From Achromobacter sp. ASV32 (GTDB lineage: Bacteria; Pseudomonadota; Gammaproteobacteria; Burkholderiales; Burkholderiaceae_B), in assembly GCF_016428805.1 (NCBI RefSeq), contig NZ_JAELTJ010000038.1, forward strand, positions 1 to 44,065: a stretch of 44,065 nt of DNA, in the 5' to 3' direction. Positions 19,567-28,290 of this stretch are shown here, piece by piece. The notes beneath the pieces were generated by a model that was not told the DNA's origin, ran no database searches, and worked only from the letters and a program-made list of their open reading frames with translations. The position numbers and the translations under genes were made by a program. How positions within the stretch are numbered: the stretch's first letter is position 1; the number at the start of each line of letters is the position of its first letter.

Positions 19567-20099
19567 CCCAAGACTCCTGTGCGCACGACCAGCGCCATGA
19601 TGAGCAAGGCGTATCCGGCCGCGACGATATCGTCCCACATTACCCCAAAGCCCCCCTTCAAGCGGGCGTCAAAGAACCTGATGGGCGGCGGCTTGACGAT
19701 GTCGAACGTGCGGAACAGCACGAACGCCAGCGCCTGCGACAGCAAGCCGGCCGGCGTCAGCCACAGCACCAGCCAGAACGCCACCATCTCGTCCCACACC
19801 ATTCCGACATGATCGGGCTGCTGGAGTTCGCGGCCGACGCGGTCGCAGGCCCAGCAGCCGTACAGAAAGGCCAGCGCCAGGAAGATGCCGATGGCCAGAT
19901 CGGACGCGGCGGGCGCCGCTGCGACCCAGATGGCCCAGGCCAGGAGGGTGCCCCAGGTGCCCGAGGCGGGCCGCAGCAGGCCACTGCCGAGCCCGAAGGC
20001 GATCAGCCGCCCCGGATCACGGCAGACCCAGGCCAGGGACGGGTACACGGCGCGCGAGCGTTCGCGCATGGAGGGAGAACGGGGCGTAGAGGACGGCAT
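19563..20099 (-). CDS. pgpA: Phosphatidylglycerophosphatase A
   Basis: 178 aa membrane phosphatase that converts phosphatidylglycerol phosphate to phosphatidylglycerol. Family blocks are GLGSGLLRPASGTWGTLLAWAIW, VWDEMVAFWLVLW (the conserved WDE, metal-binding) and FRTFDIVKPPPIRFFDARLKGGFGVMWDDIVAAGYA. About four membrane segments are visible. A second ATG 10 codons in is possible as start. The ATGA overlap with pncC indicates coupled translation. It lies 126 nt behind thiL, the standard order in these bacteria. Confidence 0.95.
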   Translation of the reverse strand: MPSSTPRSPSMRERSRAVYPSLAWVCRDPGRLIAFGLGSGLLRPASGTWGTLLAWAIWVAAAPAASDLAIGIFLALAFLYGCWACDRVGRELQQPDHVGMVWDEMVAFWLVLWLTPAGLLSQALAFVLFRTFDIVKPPPIRFFDARLKGGFGVMWDDIVAAGYALLIMALVVRTGVLG

Positions 20100-20225
20100 G
20101 AGCAGGGTTTGGCGATGGCGGAAAGGGAATGGCGGAATGGCGTGGCAGGAACGCAGGGGCCTGGATTGCGGGACGGTCTTGCCCGGCGCGATTGCGCCGG
20201 CCGGTCAGACGGGTGGATCCCCTGG

Positions 20226-21257
20226 TCATGCCCCCGGGAAGTGATCGAACCCCGCGGGCAATTGCGTCAGCGGCTGGCCGGTGGCATCCAGCACCACCAG
20301 GCGAGGGGCGCCGGCTGGCGCGGACGTGTCGCCGGCACGCGTTGCCGCCGGCATCGCGTCCTGGGCCGGCTCGCGCGCCACGATGCCTCCCACCCGGGTC
20401 ACGCGCGCACCCGCCGACCGCGCAGCGGCCAGCACGGCGTCGCGGCGGCCTGCCGGCGCGGTAAAACAAAGCTGGTAGACGTCGCCGCCGCCCAGCACGG
20501 CGCGGCGCAGCGCCTGCGCCGGCAGCCCGGCCAGTGCGGCGGCGGCCGGCATGCGGTCTTCATGCAGCACCGCGCCCACGCGGCTGGCGGCCAGGATGTG
20601 CCCCAGGTCCTGCAGCAGGCCGTCGGAAATGTCGATGGCGGCATGCGCGATGCCGCGCAGCGCCAGGCCCAGCGGCACCTGCGGCTCGGGCCACTCCAGC
20701 GCCCCCCGGGTCGCGGCCAGCCGCTCGGGATCTGCCGGGTATTGGCCGTCCAGCAGCCGGTAGGCCACATCGGCCGCGCCCAGCTCGCCGGACACCCAGA
20801 TATCGTCGCCGGCCCGGGCGCCGTCACGGCGCAGCGCGGCGTTCGCGGGCACGGCGCCGAACACGGTCACGCTGATCGCCAGGTCGTGCGCGCTGCGCGT
20901 GGTGTCGCCGCCGATCAGCGGGCAGCCGTGAACGGCGGCCAACGCATGAAAGCCGTCGGCGAAGGCGGCCAGCCACGGCTCATCCAGGCGCGGCAGCGCC
21001 AGGCCCAGCACGCAGCCGATCGGCCGCGCACCCATGGCGGCCAGGTCGGACAGGTTCACGGCCAGGGCCTTGTGCCCCAGGGATTTGGGATCCACGTCGG
21101 GAAAGAAATGCCGGCCTTCCAGCAGCAGATCGGTGCTGGTGGCCACTTGCTCGCCAGGCGGCACGGGAAACAGCGCGCAGTCGTCGCCCACGCCCAGCAG
21201 GCCTGTCGGGGCGGTGCGCGTGAAATAGCGCGCGATCAGGTCGAATTCGGACGCCAC
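20226..21257 (-). CDS. thiL: Thiamine-monophosphate kinase
   Basis: 343 aa. It phosphorylates thiamine monophosphate to the cofactor thiamine diphosphate with ATP. Motifs: SEFDLIARYF at the very N-terminus, TGLLGVGDDCALF, ATSTDLLLEGRHFFPD, GCPLIGGDTTRS, and HAAIDISDGLLQDLGHI with the metal-binding Asp residues. I chose a GTG start at 21257 because GGAG lies 5 nt upstream and the protein then begins MASEFDLIARYF like other ThiL proteins; the open frame runs to 21338 but that extension is unlike the family. It sits behind a terminator that separates it from nusB. Confidence 0.94.
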   Translation of the reverse strand: MASEFDLIARYFTRTAPTGLLGVGDDCALFPVPPGEQVATSTDLLLEGRHFFPDVDPKSLGHKALAVNLSDLAAMGARPIGCVLGLALPRLDEPWLAAFADGFHALAAVHGCPLIGGDTTRSAHDLAISVTVFGAVPANAALRRDGARAGDDIWVSGELGAADVAYRLLDGQYPADPERLAATRGALEWPEPQVPLGLALRGIAHAAIDISDGLLQDLGHILAASRVGAVLHEDRMPAAAALAGLPAQALRRAVLGGGDVYQLCFTAPAGRRDAVLAAARSAGARVTRVGGIVAREPAQDAMPAATRAGDTSAPAGAPRLVVLDATGQPLTQLPAGFDHFPGA

Positions 21258-21361
21258 GGCAACTCCGCAGTCCGGCGCAGCGGCCGGGATTGACTCCCCA
21301 ACAGGAGCCACCTTCCACAAGGAGGCGCGCTCCAGCAAGGGGCGGGAAGCAGCAGCCCCCC

Positions 21362-21387
21362 AAAAAAAACGGGCCTCCCCAGACCCG
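21362..21387 (-). terminator. Intrinsic terminator of the ribB-ribH-nusB operon
   Basis: On the minus strand CGGGTC-TGGGGA-GGCCCG (one G-U pair) is followed by eight T. It lies about 75 nt after the nusB stop and before thiL, so thiL-pgpA-pncC needs its own promoter or read-through. Confidence 0.6.
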
Positions 21388-21461
21388 GGCCGCGCGGATC
21401 CGGGCTCAGCCGGTCCGCCGCGGCGCCCCCTGGGGGAAAGCGCGCGCAGCGCTTCGGGGGG

Positions 21462-21959
21462 TTACCGCTTGGCCTGGACCTCGTGCGCGCGCACGTCGGC
21501 AGCCAGCTTGTCGAGCACGCCGTTGACGAACTTGAAACCATCGGTGCCGCCGAACGACTTGGCCAGCTCCACGGCTTCATTGATGGCAACCTTGTACGGC
21601 ACTTCGACGTGATGAATCAGTTCGAAGCTGCCGATCAGCAGGATGCCATGTTCGACGGGCGACAACTCGGCCAGCGGGCGGTCGACGTAAGGCGTGAACC
21701 GCTCGCGCAGCGTTGGCGCTTCGCGCAGGACACCGTGCAGCAAGGTCTTGAACCACTGCGCGTCGGCCTCGGAAAAATCCTCGGTGTCGCGCAGATGGGC
21801 GTCGATCTCGCCGGCGTCCTGCGTGCCCTGGCCGCCGCGCAGCAGCCACGCGTACACGCCCTGCAACGCGAATTCGCGTGCACGGCGGCGTGCGCTGCGC
21901 GCGTTGGCGCGGGCTTGCGCCGCGCTATCAGCGCTGGTCGTCGTCTTCTTCGTCGTCAA
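21462..21959 (-). CDS. nusB: Transcription antitermination factor NusB
   Basis: 165 aa from a TTG start. It binds boxA RNA with NusE (S10) and promotes antitermination on rRNA operons. NusB hallmarks: [19 protein letters not shown] with the Arg-rich RNA-binding N-terminus, [16 protein letters not shown], and [34 protein letters not shown]. The start is uncertain. The frame is open to ATG 22034, but that part is only ribH's acid-tail codons read in another phase. TTG 21959 has GAGGA 8 nt upstream and gives an N-terminus of normal length. It would overlap the end of ribH by 32 nt. Confidence 0.92.
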   Translation of the reverse strand: MTTKKTTTSADSAAQARANARSARRRAREFALQGVYAWLLRGGQGTQDAGEIDAHLRDTEDFSEADAQWFKTLLHGVLREAPTLRERFTPYVDRPLAELSPVEHGILLIGSFELIHHVEVPYKVAINEAVELAKSFGGTDGFKFVNGVLDKLAADVRAHEVQAKR

Positions 21960-22458
21960 AATCTTCGTCCTCGTCTTCGTCGTCTTCGTCTTCTTCCTCG
22001 GGTTCCAGCGCCGCAACCAGATTGGCCATTTCAACGGCTACCTGTGCGCAATCGCGGCCCTTGCCGGCGGCGCGGGCTTGCGCCTGCTCGTCGGTGTCCA
22101 CGGTCAGCACGCCGTTTGCGACCGGGATGCCGGTTTCGAGGGAGATGCGGGTGATTGCCGTGGCCATTTCATTGCTGACCACTTCAAAGTGATAGGTTTC
22201 GCCGCGGATGACGGCGCCCAGCGCGATCAAGGCGTCGAATTCGAACGTTTCGGCCATGTGCGACAGGGCCACGCCCAGTTCCAGGGCGCCGGGCACGGTG
22301 GCGACCATCACGTCGCGCTCGTCCACGCCGAGTTCGGCCAGCTCTTTCAGGCACGCCTCGAGTTCGGCCTGGCCGATTTCTTCATTGAAGCGGGCGCGTA
22401 CGATGCCGATGTGCAGCCCTTCGCCGTTCAGGTCGGGGGTAAGGATGTAAGGGTTCAT
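21928..22458 (-). CDS. ribH: 6,7-dimethyl-8-ribityllumazine synthase
   Basis: 176 aa. It condenses the ribityl-uracil precursor with 3,4-dihydroxy-2-butanone 4-phosphate in riboflavin synthesis. Motifs: [12 protein letters not shown] at the N-terminus, [36 protein letters not shown] with the catalytic His, and [16 protein letters not shown]. The last 25 residues or so are a run of Glu/Asp ending in DQR, longer than in most lumazine synthases, and the codons of this tail contain the nusB start. It lies 10 nt after ribB. Confidence 0.96.
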   Translation of the reverse strand: MNPYILTPDLNGEGLHIGIVRARFNEEIGQAELEACLKELAELGVDERDVMVATVPGALELGVALSHMAETFEFDALIALGAVIRGETYHFEVVSNEMATAITRISLETGIPVANGVLTVDTDEQAQARAAGKGRDCAQVAVEMANLVAALEPEEEDEDDEDEDEDFDDEEDDDQR

Positions 22459-22468
22459 GTGTCGGCCT

Positions 22469-23644
22469 TCAGTGTGTTGCGGGAGTATGCAGAGGGTCGC
22501 AATCGTAACCCGTAATGGTGAGCGAAAAGCCCGCCATGCTGGGCATCTTGCGCGGGCGGGCCAGAAGCCTCATCTGGCCCACGTTCAGGTCACGCAGGAT
22601 CTGGGCGCCGATGCCATAGGTGCGCAGGCCGTAGCGGTCGGCGTTGGCGGGGTTGGCATTGGCCTTGGGGTCGCTCCAGCCGGCGATCTGCGCGAACAGG
22701 TGTTCGGTGGACGACTGGCAATTCATCAAGACCAGCACGCCCGCGGGCGCCTGGGAAATCGTCTGCAGGGCCTGCGCCACGCCCCAGCTGTGCGGGCTGG
22801 CGCCGGTGTCCAGCACGTCCAGCACCGAGGCCGGTTCGTGCACGCGGACCAGCGTTTCGACGTCCGGCGTCACGGTGCCATGCACCAGCGCCAGATGGGC
22901 CGAGCCGGTGGCCGCGTCTTCGTAGGCCACGGCCTCGAACACGCCCCAGGCGGTCTGCATGGGGCGCTTGCCCACGCGCTTGACGATGGACTCGTGCTCG
23001 CTGCGGTACTGGATCAGGTCGGCGATGGTGCCGATCTTCAGGTTGTGCTGGCGGGCGAATTCCACCAGGTCGGGCAGGCGCGCCATGGTGCCGTCCGGCT
23101 TGAGGATCTCGCAGATCACGGCGGCCGGGGTCAGGCCGGCCATGGCGGTCAGGTCGCAGCCGGCTTCGGTATGGCCGGCGCGCACCAGCACGCCACCGGG
23201 CACGGCGCGCACCGGGAAGATATGACCGGGCTGGACCAGATCGGACGGCTTGGCGTCGCGCGCCACCGCCACCTGGATGGTGCGGGCGCGGTCGGCGGCC
23301 GAGATGCCGGTTTCGACGCCTTCGGCGGCTTCGATCGATTGCGTGAAATTGGTGCCGTATCGCGTGCCGTTGCGGGCGGCCATCAGCGGCAGATCCAGCT
23401 GACGGCAGCGGTCTTCGGTCAGGGTCAGGCACACCAGGCCGCGGCCATGGGTGACCATGAAGTTGATGGCCTCGGGCGTGACAAACTCGGCGGCCATGAC
23501 CAGGTCGCCTTCATTTTCGCGGTCTTCTTCGTCGACCAGGATGACAATGCGGCCGGCGCGCAGCTCGGCGATGATCTCGGCAACCGAGGCGATATCGAAG
23601 GATTCCGGCTCGGAGCCGGGCAAAGAGGACAACTGGACGGACAT
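22469..23644 (-). CDS. ribB: 3,4-dihydroxy-2-butanone 4-phosphate synthase with degenerate GTP cyclohydrolase II domain (RibBX type)
   Basis: 391 aa. Residues about 1-205 are a complete DHBP synthase, making the four-carbon riboflavin precursor from ribulose 5-phosphate: [59 protein letters not shown], and [25 protein letters not shown]. The C-terminal half aligns with GTP cyclohydrolase II, but the zinc-binding cysteines are gone: after LVRVHEP the chain reads [22 protein letters not shown] where the active enzyme has three Cys. This matches the known RibBX hybrids of proteobacteria, so a separate ribA is expected elsewhere. I start at ATG 23644; the open frame extends to 24775 but is antisense to the HAD gene. 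Confidence 0.93.
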   Translation of the reverse strand: MSVQLSSLPGSEPESFDIASVAEIIAELRAGRIVILVDEEDRENEGDLVMAAEFVTPEAINFMVTHGRGLVCLTLTEDRCRQLDLPLMAARNGTRYGTNFTQSIEAAEGVETGISAADRARTIQVAVARDAKPSDLVQPGHIFPVRAVPGGVLVRAGHTEAGCDLTAMAGLTPAAVICEILKPDGTMARLPDLVEFARQHNLKIGTIADLIQYRSEHESIVKRVGKRPMQTAWGVFEAVAYEDAATGSAHLALVHGTVTPDVETLVRVHEPASVLDVLDTGASPHSWGVAQALQTISQAPAGVLVLMNCQSSTEHLFAQIAGWSDPKANANPANADRYGLRTYGIGAQILRDLNVGQMRLLARPRKMPSMAGFSLTITGYDCDPLHTPATH

Positions 23645-23791
23645 GGCGGGCACGTAAACCAGGCAGGAAAGCCCGGATTTTACCGCTCCCGGCGCCAGAA
23701 CCCCTACCGGGGCGCGACAGCCCCGCCCAAACAGGGTCATCCGGTTAAACTTTCGGCCGGAGAACACCCTGCAAAACAAGGAAAAAACACC

Positions 23792-24607
23792 ATGCAAGCC
23801 CTTGCGGCCATGCCTTTGACCGTCGCGGCGGGGATTCGCGTCGTGCTGACCGACATCGACGACACGCTGACCACCGAAGGCCGCCTGCCGGCCGATGCCT
23901 ACGCCGCCCTGGAACGCCTGGAACAAGCCGGCATCCAGGTGGTGCCGATCACCGGCCGCCCGGCCGGCTGGTGCGACCACATCGCCCGCATGTGGCCCGT
24001 GCGTGCCGTGGTCGGCGAAAACGGCGCGTTCTATTACGCCTACGACCGCCAGGCCCGCCGCATGACCACCCACTACTGGACCGACGCCGCCTCGCGCCAG
24101 GCCAGCCGCCAGAAGCTGGACGCGATCCGCGACCGGGTGCTGGCCGAGGTGCCCGGCGCCGCCGTGGCCAGCGACCAGGACTACCGCGTGGCCGACCTGG
24201 CCATCGACTTCTGCGAAGACGTGCCCGCCCTGCCCGAGGCCGACATCGGCCGCATCGTCCAGATCTTCCAGGACGCCGGCGCACAAGCCAAGGTCAGCTC
24301 GATCCACGTCAACGGCTGGTTCGGCGACTACGACAAGCTGACCATGACCCGCACCCTGTTCCAGCGCGAATTCGGCGTGGACGTAGCGGGCGCGCTGGAC
24401 AGCACCCTGTTCATCGGCGACTCGCCCAACGACGAACCGATGTTCGCGTATTTCCCCGTGTCGGTCGGCGTGGCCAACATCCAGTCGCAGTTGCACCGCC
24501 TGACGCACCGCCCTGCCTATGTGGCCGCGTTTCACGGCGGCGGCGGCTTCAAGGAAATGGCCGACCGCCTGCTGGCCGCCCGGGCGCCGCGCGCCCTGCC
24601 GGCTTAA
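23792..24607 (+). CDS. HAD-superfamily (type IIB) phosphatase
   Basis: 271 aa. Motif I VLTDIDDTLTTEG (nucleophile and acid/base Asp), motif II PITGRPAGW, a Lys in YDKLTM, and motif IV FIGDSPNDEPMFAYFPVSVGVAN place it in the HAD-IIB (Cof/sugar-phosphate phosphatase) group with a C2-type cap. Substrate unknown; sugar phosphates are common for the group. ATG 23792 follows CAAGGAAAAAACACC. It is divergent from ribB and 10 nt before the IclR gene, likely one transcript. The neighbouring phn importer hints at phosphorus scavenging, but nothing in the sequence proves that. Confidence 0.85.
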   Translation: MQALAAMPLTVAAGIRVVLTDIDDTLTTEGRLPADAYAALERLEQAGIQVVPITGRPAGWCDHIARMWPVRAVVGENGAFYYAYDRQARRMTTHYWTDAASRQASRQKLDAIRDRVLAEVPGAAVASDQDYRVADLAIDFCEDVPALPEADIGRIVQIFQDAGAQAKVSSIHVNGWFGDYDKLTMTRTLFQREFGVDVAGALDSTLFIGDSPNDEPMFAYFPVSVGVANIQSQLHRLTHRPAYVAAFHGGGGFKEMADRLLAARAPRALPA

Positions 24608-24617
24608 GGCGCCCGCC

Positions 24618-25433
24618 ATGGCCACCGCCAAGACGCCCGCCCCGGCCGCCAACGACGGCCGCCGCAGCATCCAGTCCATCGAAGTGGGCGTGCCGCTCCT
24701 GGCCGCGCTGGTCGACGCGGCCAAGCCGCTGACGCTGCGCGACCTGGCCGCCGGCGCCGGCATGACGTCCGCCAAGGCGCACCCCTACCTTGTCAGCTTC
24801 ATCCGCGTCGGCTTGGTGCAGCAGGACAGCATCACCGGCCAATACGAGTTGGGCCCCTTCGCCCTGCAGATGGGCCTGGTCAGTCTGCAACGGCTGGACC
24901 CGGTGCGCATCGCCATGCCCGAGATCGCCAAGCTGCAATCCGAGATCGGCCACACGCTGGGCATCGCGGTGCTGGGCTCGCACGGCCCCACCATGATCCA
25001 CATGACCGAAGCCAGCTATCCGGTACACGTGAACATGCGCAAGGGCACGGTGATGTCCATGCTGCACACGGCCACCGGCCTGGTGTTCGCGGCCTGGCTG
25101 CCGCCCAAGGTCAGCGAGCACTACATCGCCCGCGAGGAAGGCGACACGGCGGTCATCGCCAGCGTCCCCCCGCCGCGCAAGGCCAGCCGCGCCCATATCG
25201 ATGCGCAACTGGCCGACATCCGCGTGCACGGCATGGCACGCGCCCTGGGCAATCCGCTGCCCGGCGTGGATGCCCTGTCCGTGCCCGTGTTCGACAACAC
25301 CGGCAACATCGTGCTGGCGCTGACCAGCCTGGGCCCCACCGGCCTGTTCGACGTGTCCTGGGATGGCGCAATCGCCCGCCCCCTGCTCGCCTGCGCCCAC
25401 GAAATCTCGCGCAAGCTCGGCTACCGGGCCTGA
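24618..25433 (+). CDS. IclR-family transcriptional regulator
   Basis: 271 aa. The N-terminal winged helix reads RRSIQSIEVGVPLLAALVDAAKPLTLRDLAAGAGMTSAKAHPYLVSFIRVGLVQQDSITGQYELG. The C-terminal effector domain of the IclR type follows (GHTLGIAVLGSHGPTMIHMTEASYPVHVNMRKGTVMSMLHTATGLVFAAWLP...). ATG 24618 was chosen; the 33-residue extension to 24519 overlaps the HAD gene in another frame. It is followed by a strong terminator and then the phn importer, which it could control through the inverted repeat at 25573-25603. Ligand unknown. Confidence 0.88.
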   Translation: MATAKTPAPAANDGRRSIQSIEVGVPLLAALVDAAKPLTLRDLAAGAGMTSAKAHPYLVSFIRVGLVQQDSITGQYELGPFALQMGLVSLQRLDPVRIAMPEIAKLQSEIGHTLGIAVLGSHGPTMIHMTEASYPVHVNMRKGTVMSMLHTATGLVFAAWLPPKVSEHYIAREEGDTAVIASVPPPRKASRAHIDAQLADIRVHGMARALGNPLPGVDALSVPVFDNTGNIVLALTSLGPTGLFDVSWDGAIARPLLACAHEISRKLGYRA

Positions 25434-25453
25434 CGCGCCGCAACCCAAGACTG

Positions 25454-25483
25454 GCGGGCCCCATCCGGGGCCCGCTTTTTTTT
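25454..25483 (+). terminator. Intrinsic terminator after the IclR gene
   Basis: GCGGGCCCC, ATCC loop, GGGGCCCGC, then eight T: a perfect 9-bp GC stem, 20 nt after the IclR stop. Confidence 0.95.
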
Positions 25484-25572
25484 CGCGCAAAAACGAACCG
25501 AAAGCGAACAAAACGAACAAAACCCGAAAAGAAAGGCAGGGACTTTCCCGAGTGCGCTCCCTCTATGCGTAT

Positions 25573-25603
25573 GTTTGAATTCAGTTACCAGTCATATTCA
25601 AAC
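25573..25603. promoter_or_regulatory. Inverted repeat upstream of phnD, candidate operator
   Basis: GTTTGAAT (25573-25580) and ATTCAAAC (25596-25603) are perfect 8-nt inverted arms with a 15-nt spacer, ending 19 nt before the phnD ATG. It could be a regulator site (IclR is the nearest candidate) or a leader hairpin that holds back the AGAGGAG ribosome site. Confidence 0.45.
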
Positions 25604-25622
25604 CCATAAGAGGAGACATACG

Positions 25623-26621
25623 ATGCGCGCTTTGCGTCTACTGCAAGCGGCCTCGCTGGCCGCGCTCGCGTTCGGGGCGTCCGCCGCCCACGCCGCCGAC
25701 ACCTGCCCCAACCGTGGCGACCTGGACCAGATGTATTGCGACGCCGACAAGAACCTGGTGGCCGACACGCCCACGGATCCGGCCAAGCTGAAGACGCCTT
25801 CGACGCTGGTCTTCACCTACACCCCGGTCGAAGACCCGGCCGTGTACGAAGACATCTTCAAGCCGTTCACCAAGCATCTGTCCGAATGCACCGGCAAGCG
25901 CGTGGTGTTCTACCAGGTGCAGAGCAACGCCGCCGAAATCGAAGCCATGCGCTCGGGCCGTCTGCACGTGGGCGGCTTCTCCACCGGCCCCACCGCCTTC
26001 GCCGTGAACATCGCCGGCGCGGTGCCGTTCGCCGTCAAGGGCTACGCCGACGGCTTCCAGGGCTACAACCTGATCGTCATCGTCAAGAAAGACAGCCCCT
26101 ACCAGAAGCTGACCGACCTGAAGGGCAAGAAGCTGGCGCACACCGCGCCGTCGTCGAACTCCGGCCACATGGCGCCCGTGGCGCTGTTCCCCAAGGAAGG
26201 CCTGACGCCCGACAAGGACTACAAGGTGGTCTTCTCCGGCAAGCACGACCAGTCCGTCATGGGCGTCAATTCCGGCGACTACGATGCCGCCGCCGTCGCC
26301 TCGGACGTGTTCAAGCGCATGATCGAGCGCGGCCAGGTCAAGGAAGCCGATTTCCGCGTCATCTACAAGAGCGAGAAATTCCCCACCTCGTCGTTCGCCT
26401 ACGCGCACGACCTGGAGCCCAAGTTCCGCGACCAGATGCTCAAGTGCTTCTACGACTACCGCTTCCCGGCCGAGATGTCCAAGGCCTTTGACGGCGCCGA
26501 CCGTTTCTATCCGGTGACCTACGAGAAGGACTGGGCCATCGTGCGCCAGGTCGCCGAATCCGGCGGCGAGAGCTTCAACCGCGCCGCCTACGACCGCGAA
26601 TCCGCCAAGAGCAAGAAGTAA
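25623..26621 (+). CDS. phnD: Phosphonate-type ABC transporter substrate-binding protein
   Basis: 332 aa periplasmic PhnD-family protein. The signal peptide is [24 protein letters not shown], cleaved before ADTCPNRG. The mature part shows family wording: [84 protein letters not shown], and [20 protein letters not shown]. Ligands in this family include phosphonates, phosphite and hypophosphite. ATG 25623 has AGAGGAG just upstream; the open frame to 25575 is not needed. First gene of phnDCEE. Confidence 0.92.
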   Translation: MRALRLLQAASLAALAFGASAAHAADTCPNRGDLDQMYCDADKNLVADTPTDPAKLKTPSTLVFTYTPVEDPAVYEDIFKPFTKHLSECTGKRVVFYQVQSNAAEIEAMRSGRLHVGGFSTGPTAFAVNIAGAVPFAVKGYADGFQGYNLIVIVKKDSPYQKLTDLKGKKLAHTAPSSNSGHMAPVALFPKEGLTPDKDYKVVFSGKHDQSVMGVNSGDYDAAAVASDVFKRMIERGQVKEADFRVIYKSEKFPTSSFAYAHDLEPKFRDQMLKCFYDYRFPAEMSKAFDGADRFYPVTYEKDWAIVRQVAESGGESFNRAAYDRESAKSKK

Positions 26622-26626
26622 TCAGC

Positions 26627-27397
26627 ATGACGACGTCGCTACGCATTTCCGGCCTGGTCAAGGAATACCGGGCCGGCCGCCCGGTTCTGAACGGCATCGA
26701 CCTGCAGATCGCGGGCCAGGGCCTCACCGCCATCATCGGGCCGTCCGGCACCGGCAAGAGCACGCTGCTACGCTGCATCAATCGGCTGATCGAGCCGACC
26801 CGCGGCGAAATCGTGCTGCAAGCCGGCGACGGCGCGGTTGACCTGGCCCGGGTGCGCGGCGCGTCGCTGCGCCGCGCACGCCGGCGCATCGGCATGGTGT
26901 TCCAGGAATACAACCTGGTCGAACGCCTGACCGTCATGGAAAACCTGCTGACCGGGCGGCTGGGCTACACCAGCGCCTTCAAGGCCTGGACCCGCCGCTT
27001 CGAAGCCGAAGACATCGAGCACGCCTATTCGTTGCTGGATACCGTGGGCCTGGCCGGCTTTGCCGACCAGCGCGCCGACGCCCTGTCGGGCGGCCAGCGC
27101 CAGCGCGTGGGCATCGCCCGCGCCCTGATGCAACGCCCGCAATTGCTGCTGGCCGACGAGCCCACCTCATCGCTCGACCCCAAGACCTCGGTGGAAATCA
27201 TGGAGCTGCTGGCCGCCCAGGGCAACGCCACCGGCATCCCCGTCATCGTCAACATCCACGACGTCGAACTGGCGCGCCGCTATGCCAGCCGCATCGTCGG
27301 CATGTCCGGCGGCCACGTCGTCTACGACGGCGACGGCCAGGGCCTGGATGCCGCCATGCTCAAGACCATCTACGGAGGCGAGTCTTGGCTGGAATAA
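26627..27397 (+). CDS. phnC: Phosphonate-type ABC transporter ATP-binding protein
   Basis: 256 aa. Walker [19 protein letters not shown]-loop [19 protein letters not shown], signature [17 protein letters not shown], Walker [17 protein letters not shown] and switch [18 protein letters not shown]: a complete PhnC-type ATPase. The [15 protein letters not shown] segment is characteristic of PhnC. It starts 5 nt after phnD and overlaps the start of the first permease by 13 nt. Confidence 0.95.
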   Translation: MTTSLRISGLVKEYRAGRPVLNGIDLQIAGQGLTAIIGPSGTGKSTLLRCINRLIEPTRGEIVLQAGDGAVDLARVRGASLRRARRRIGMVFQEYNLVERLTVMENLLTGRLGYTSAFKAWTRRFEAEDIEHAYSLLDTVGLAGFADQRADALSGGQRQRVGIARALMQRPQLLLADEPTSSLDPKTSVEIMELLAAQGNATGIPVIVNIHDVELARRYASRIVGMSGGHVVYDGDGQGLDAAMLKTIYGGESWLE

Positions 27398-28290
27398 CGC
27401 ATCCCCGGGGCCCGCGCCCATTCGCCCTGTCCGGCCGCGCGAAAGCCGGCCTGCTGTTGCTGGTGCTGTACACCATCTACGCCGCCGCGCAGCTCGATTT
27501 CAGCTGGAGCCGCTTCGAATCCGGCATGGGTCACGCGTCCACCTTCCTGGCGCGCATGTTCCCGCCCAACTTCGAAAAGCCCGCCACGCTCTGGAAAGGC
27601 ATCGCCGAAAGCCTGGAGATCGCCGTGCTCGCCTCAGTGCTGGGCATCTTCCTGGCCCTGCCCGTCGGCCTTTTGGGCGCGCGCAACCTGATGCCCGCCT
27701 GGGTCTCCTGGCCCGCGCGTTCGCTCGTCGCCCTGTGCCGCGCCCTGCACCCGGTCATCGTCGCCATCCTGTTCGTCAAGGCCGTCGGCTTCGGCGCCCT
27801 GGCCGGCATCCTGGCCCTGACCGTCGCCTCCATCGGCTTCATCGGCAAGCTCTTCACCGAAGCCATCGAGGAAATCTCGCTCAAGCAGGTCGAAGCCGTG
27901 CGGGCCACCGGCGCCTCGTTCGCCAACGTCATCGTCTTCGGCGTGCTGCCGCAGGTGTTCGCGCGCTTCATCGGCTTTGCCACCTACCAATTCGACTCCA
28001 ACCTGCGCAACTCCACCATGGTCGGCATCGTCGGCGCCGGCGGCGTGGGCGGCACGCTGTTCTCGGCGTTCCAGCGCTTTGACTACGACTTCGTCAGCGC
28101 CATCCTGCTCACGCTCATCGCCATCATCATGCTCGGCGAAATCCTGGCTGGCTTCGTGCGCGCCGTGTTCCTGGACAACCTGGGCTTTGACCGCATCCTG
28201 CAAAGCCGCTTCGCCGGCGCCCGCGGCATCGGCTCCAGCCAGTCCAAGACCGCCAAGCCGGTCATCAACAAGGCGGAGGCAGACCAATGA
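27385..28290 (+). CDS. phnE: Phosphonate-type ABC transporter permease 1
   Basis: 301 aa with about six membrane segments. The PhnE core reads [34 protein letters not shown], then [44 protein letters not shown] (the EAA loop that contacts PhnC) and [16 protein letters not shown] use the TTG at 27385 because GGAGG lies 6 nt upstream; no ATG is suitably placed. Its stop overlaps the next ATG (ATGA). Tandem phnE genes are common and form a heterodimer channel. Confidence 0.92.
   Translation: MAGITHPRGPRPFALSGRAKAGLLLLVLYTIYAAAQLDFSWSRFESGMGHASTFLARMFPPNFEKPATLWKGIAESLEIAVLASVLGIFLALPVGLLGARNLMPAWVSWPARSLVALCRALHPVIVAILFVKAVGFGALAGILALTVASIGFIGKLFTEAIEEISLKQVEAVRATGASFANVIVFGVLPQVFARFIGFATYQFDSNLRNSTMVGIVGAGGVGGTLFSAFQRFDYDFVSAILLTLIAIIMLGEILAGFVRAVFLDNLGFDRILQSRFAGARGIGSSQSKTAKPVINKAEADQ

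Noticed and set aside
19355-21293. Plus-strand open frames over pncC, pgpA and thiL
   Set aside because: Shadows of three well-recognised minus-strand genes; no ribosome sites or motifs.
23645-23791. FMN riboswitch upstream of ribB
   Set aside because: The gap to the divergent HAD gene is only 147 nt, and I could not find the conserved RFN-element helices.
23645-24775. Upstream extension of the ribB frame
   Set aside because: The extension is antisense to the HAD phosphatase and unlike any riboflavin enzyme; ATG 23644 starts the standard RibB N-terminus.
25560-25612. Pho box upstream of phnD
   Set aside because: CAGTCAT occurs once, but no second CTGTCAT-like half lies at the right spacing; the inverted repeat explains the symmetry better.
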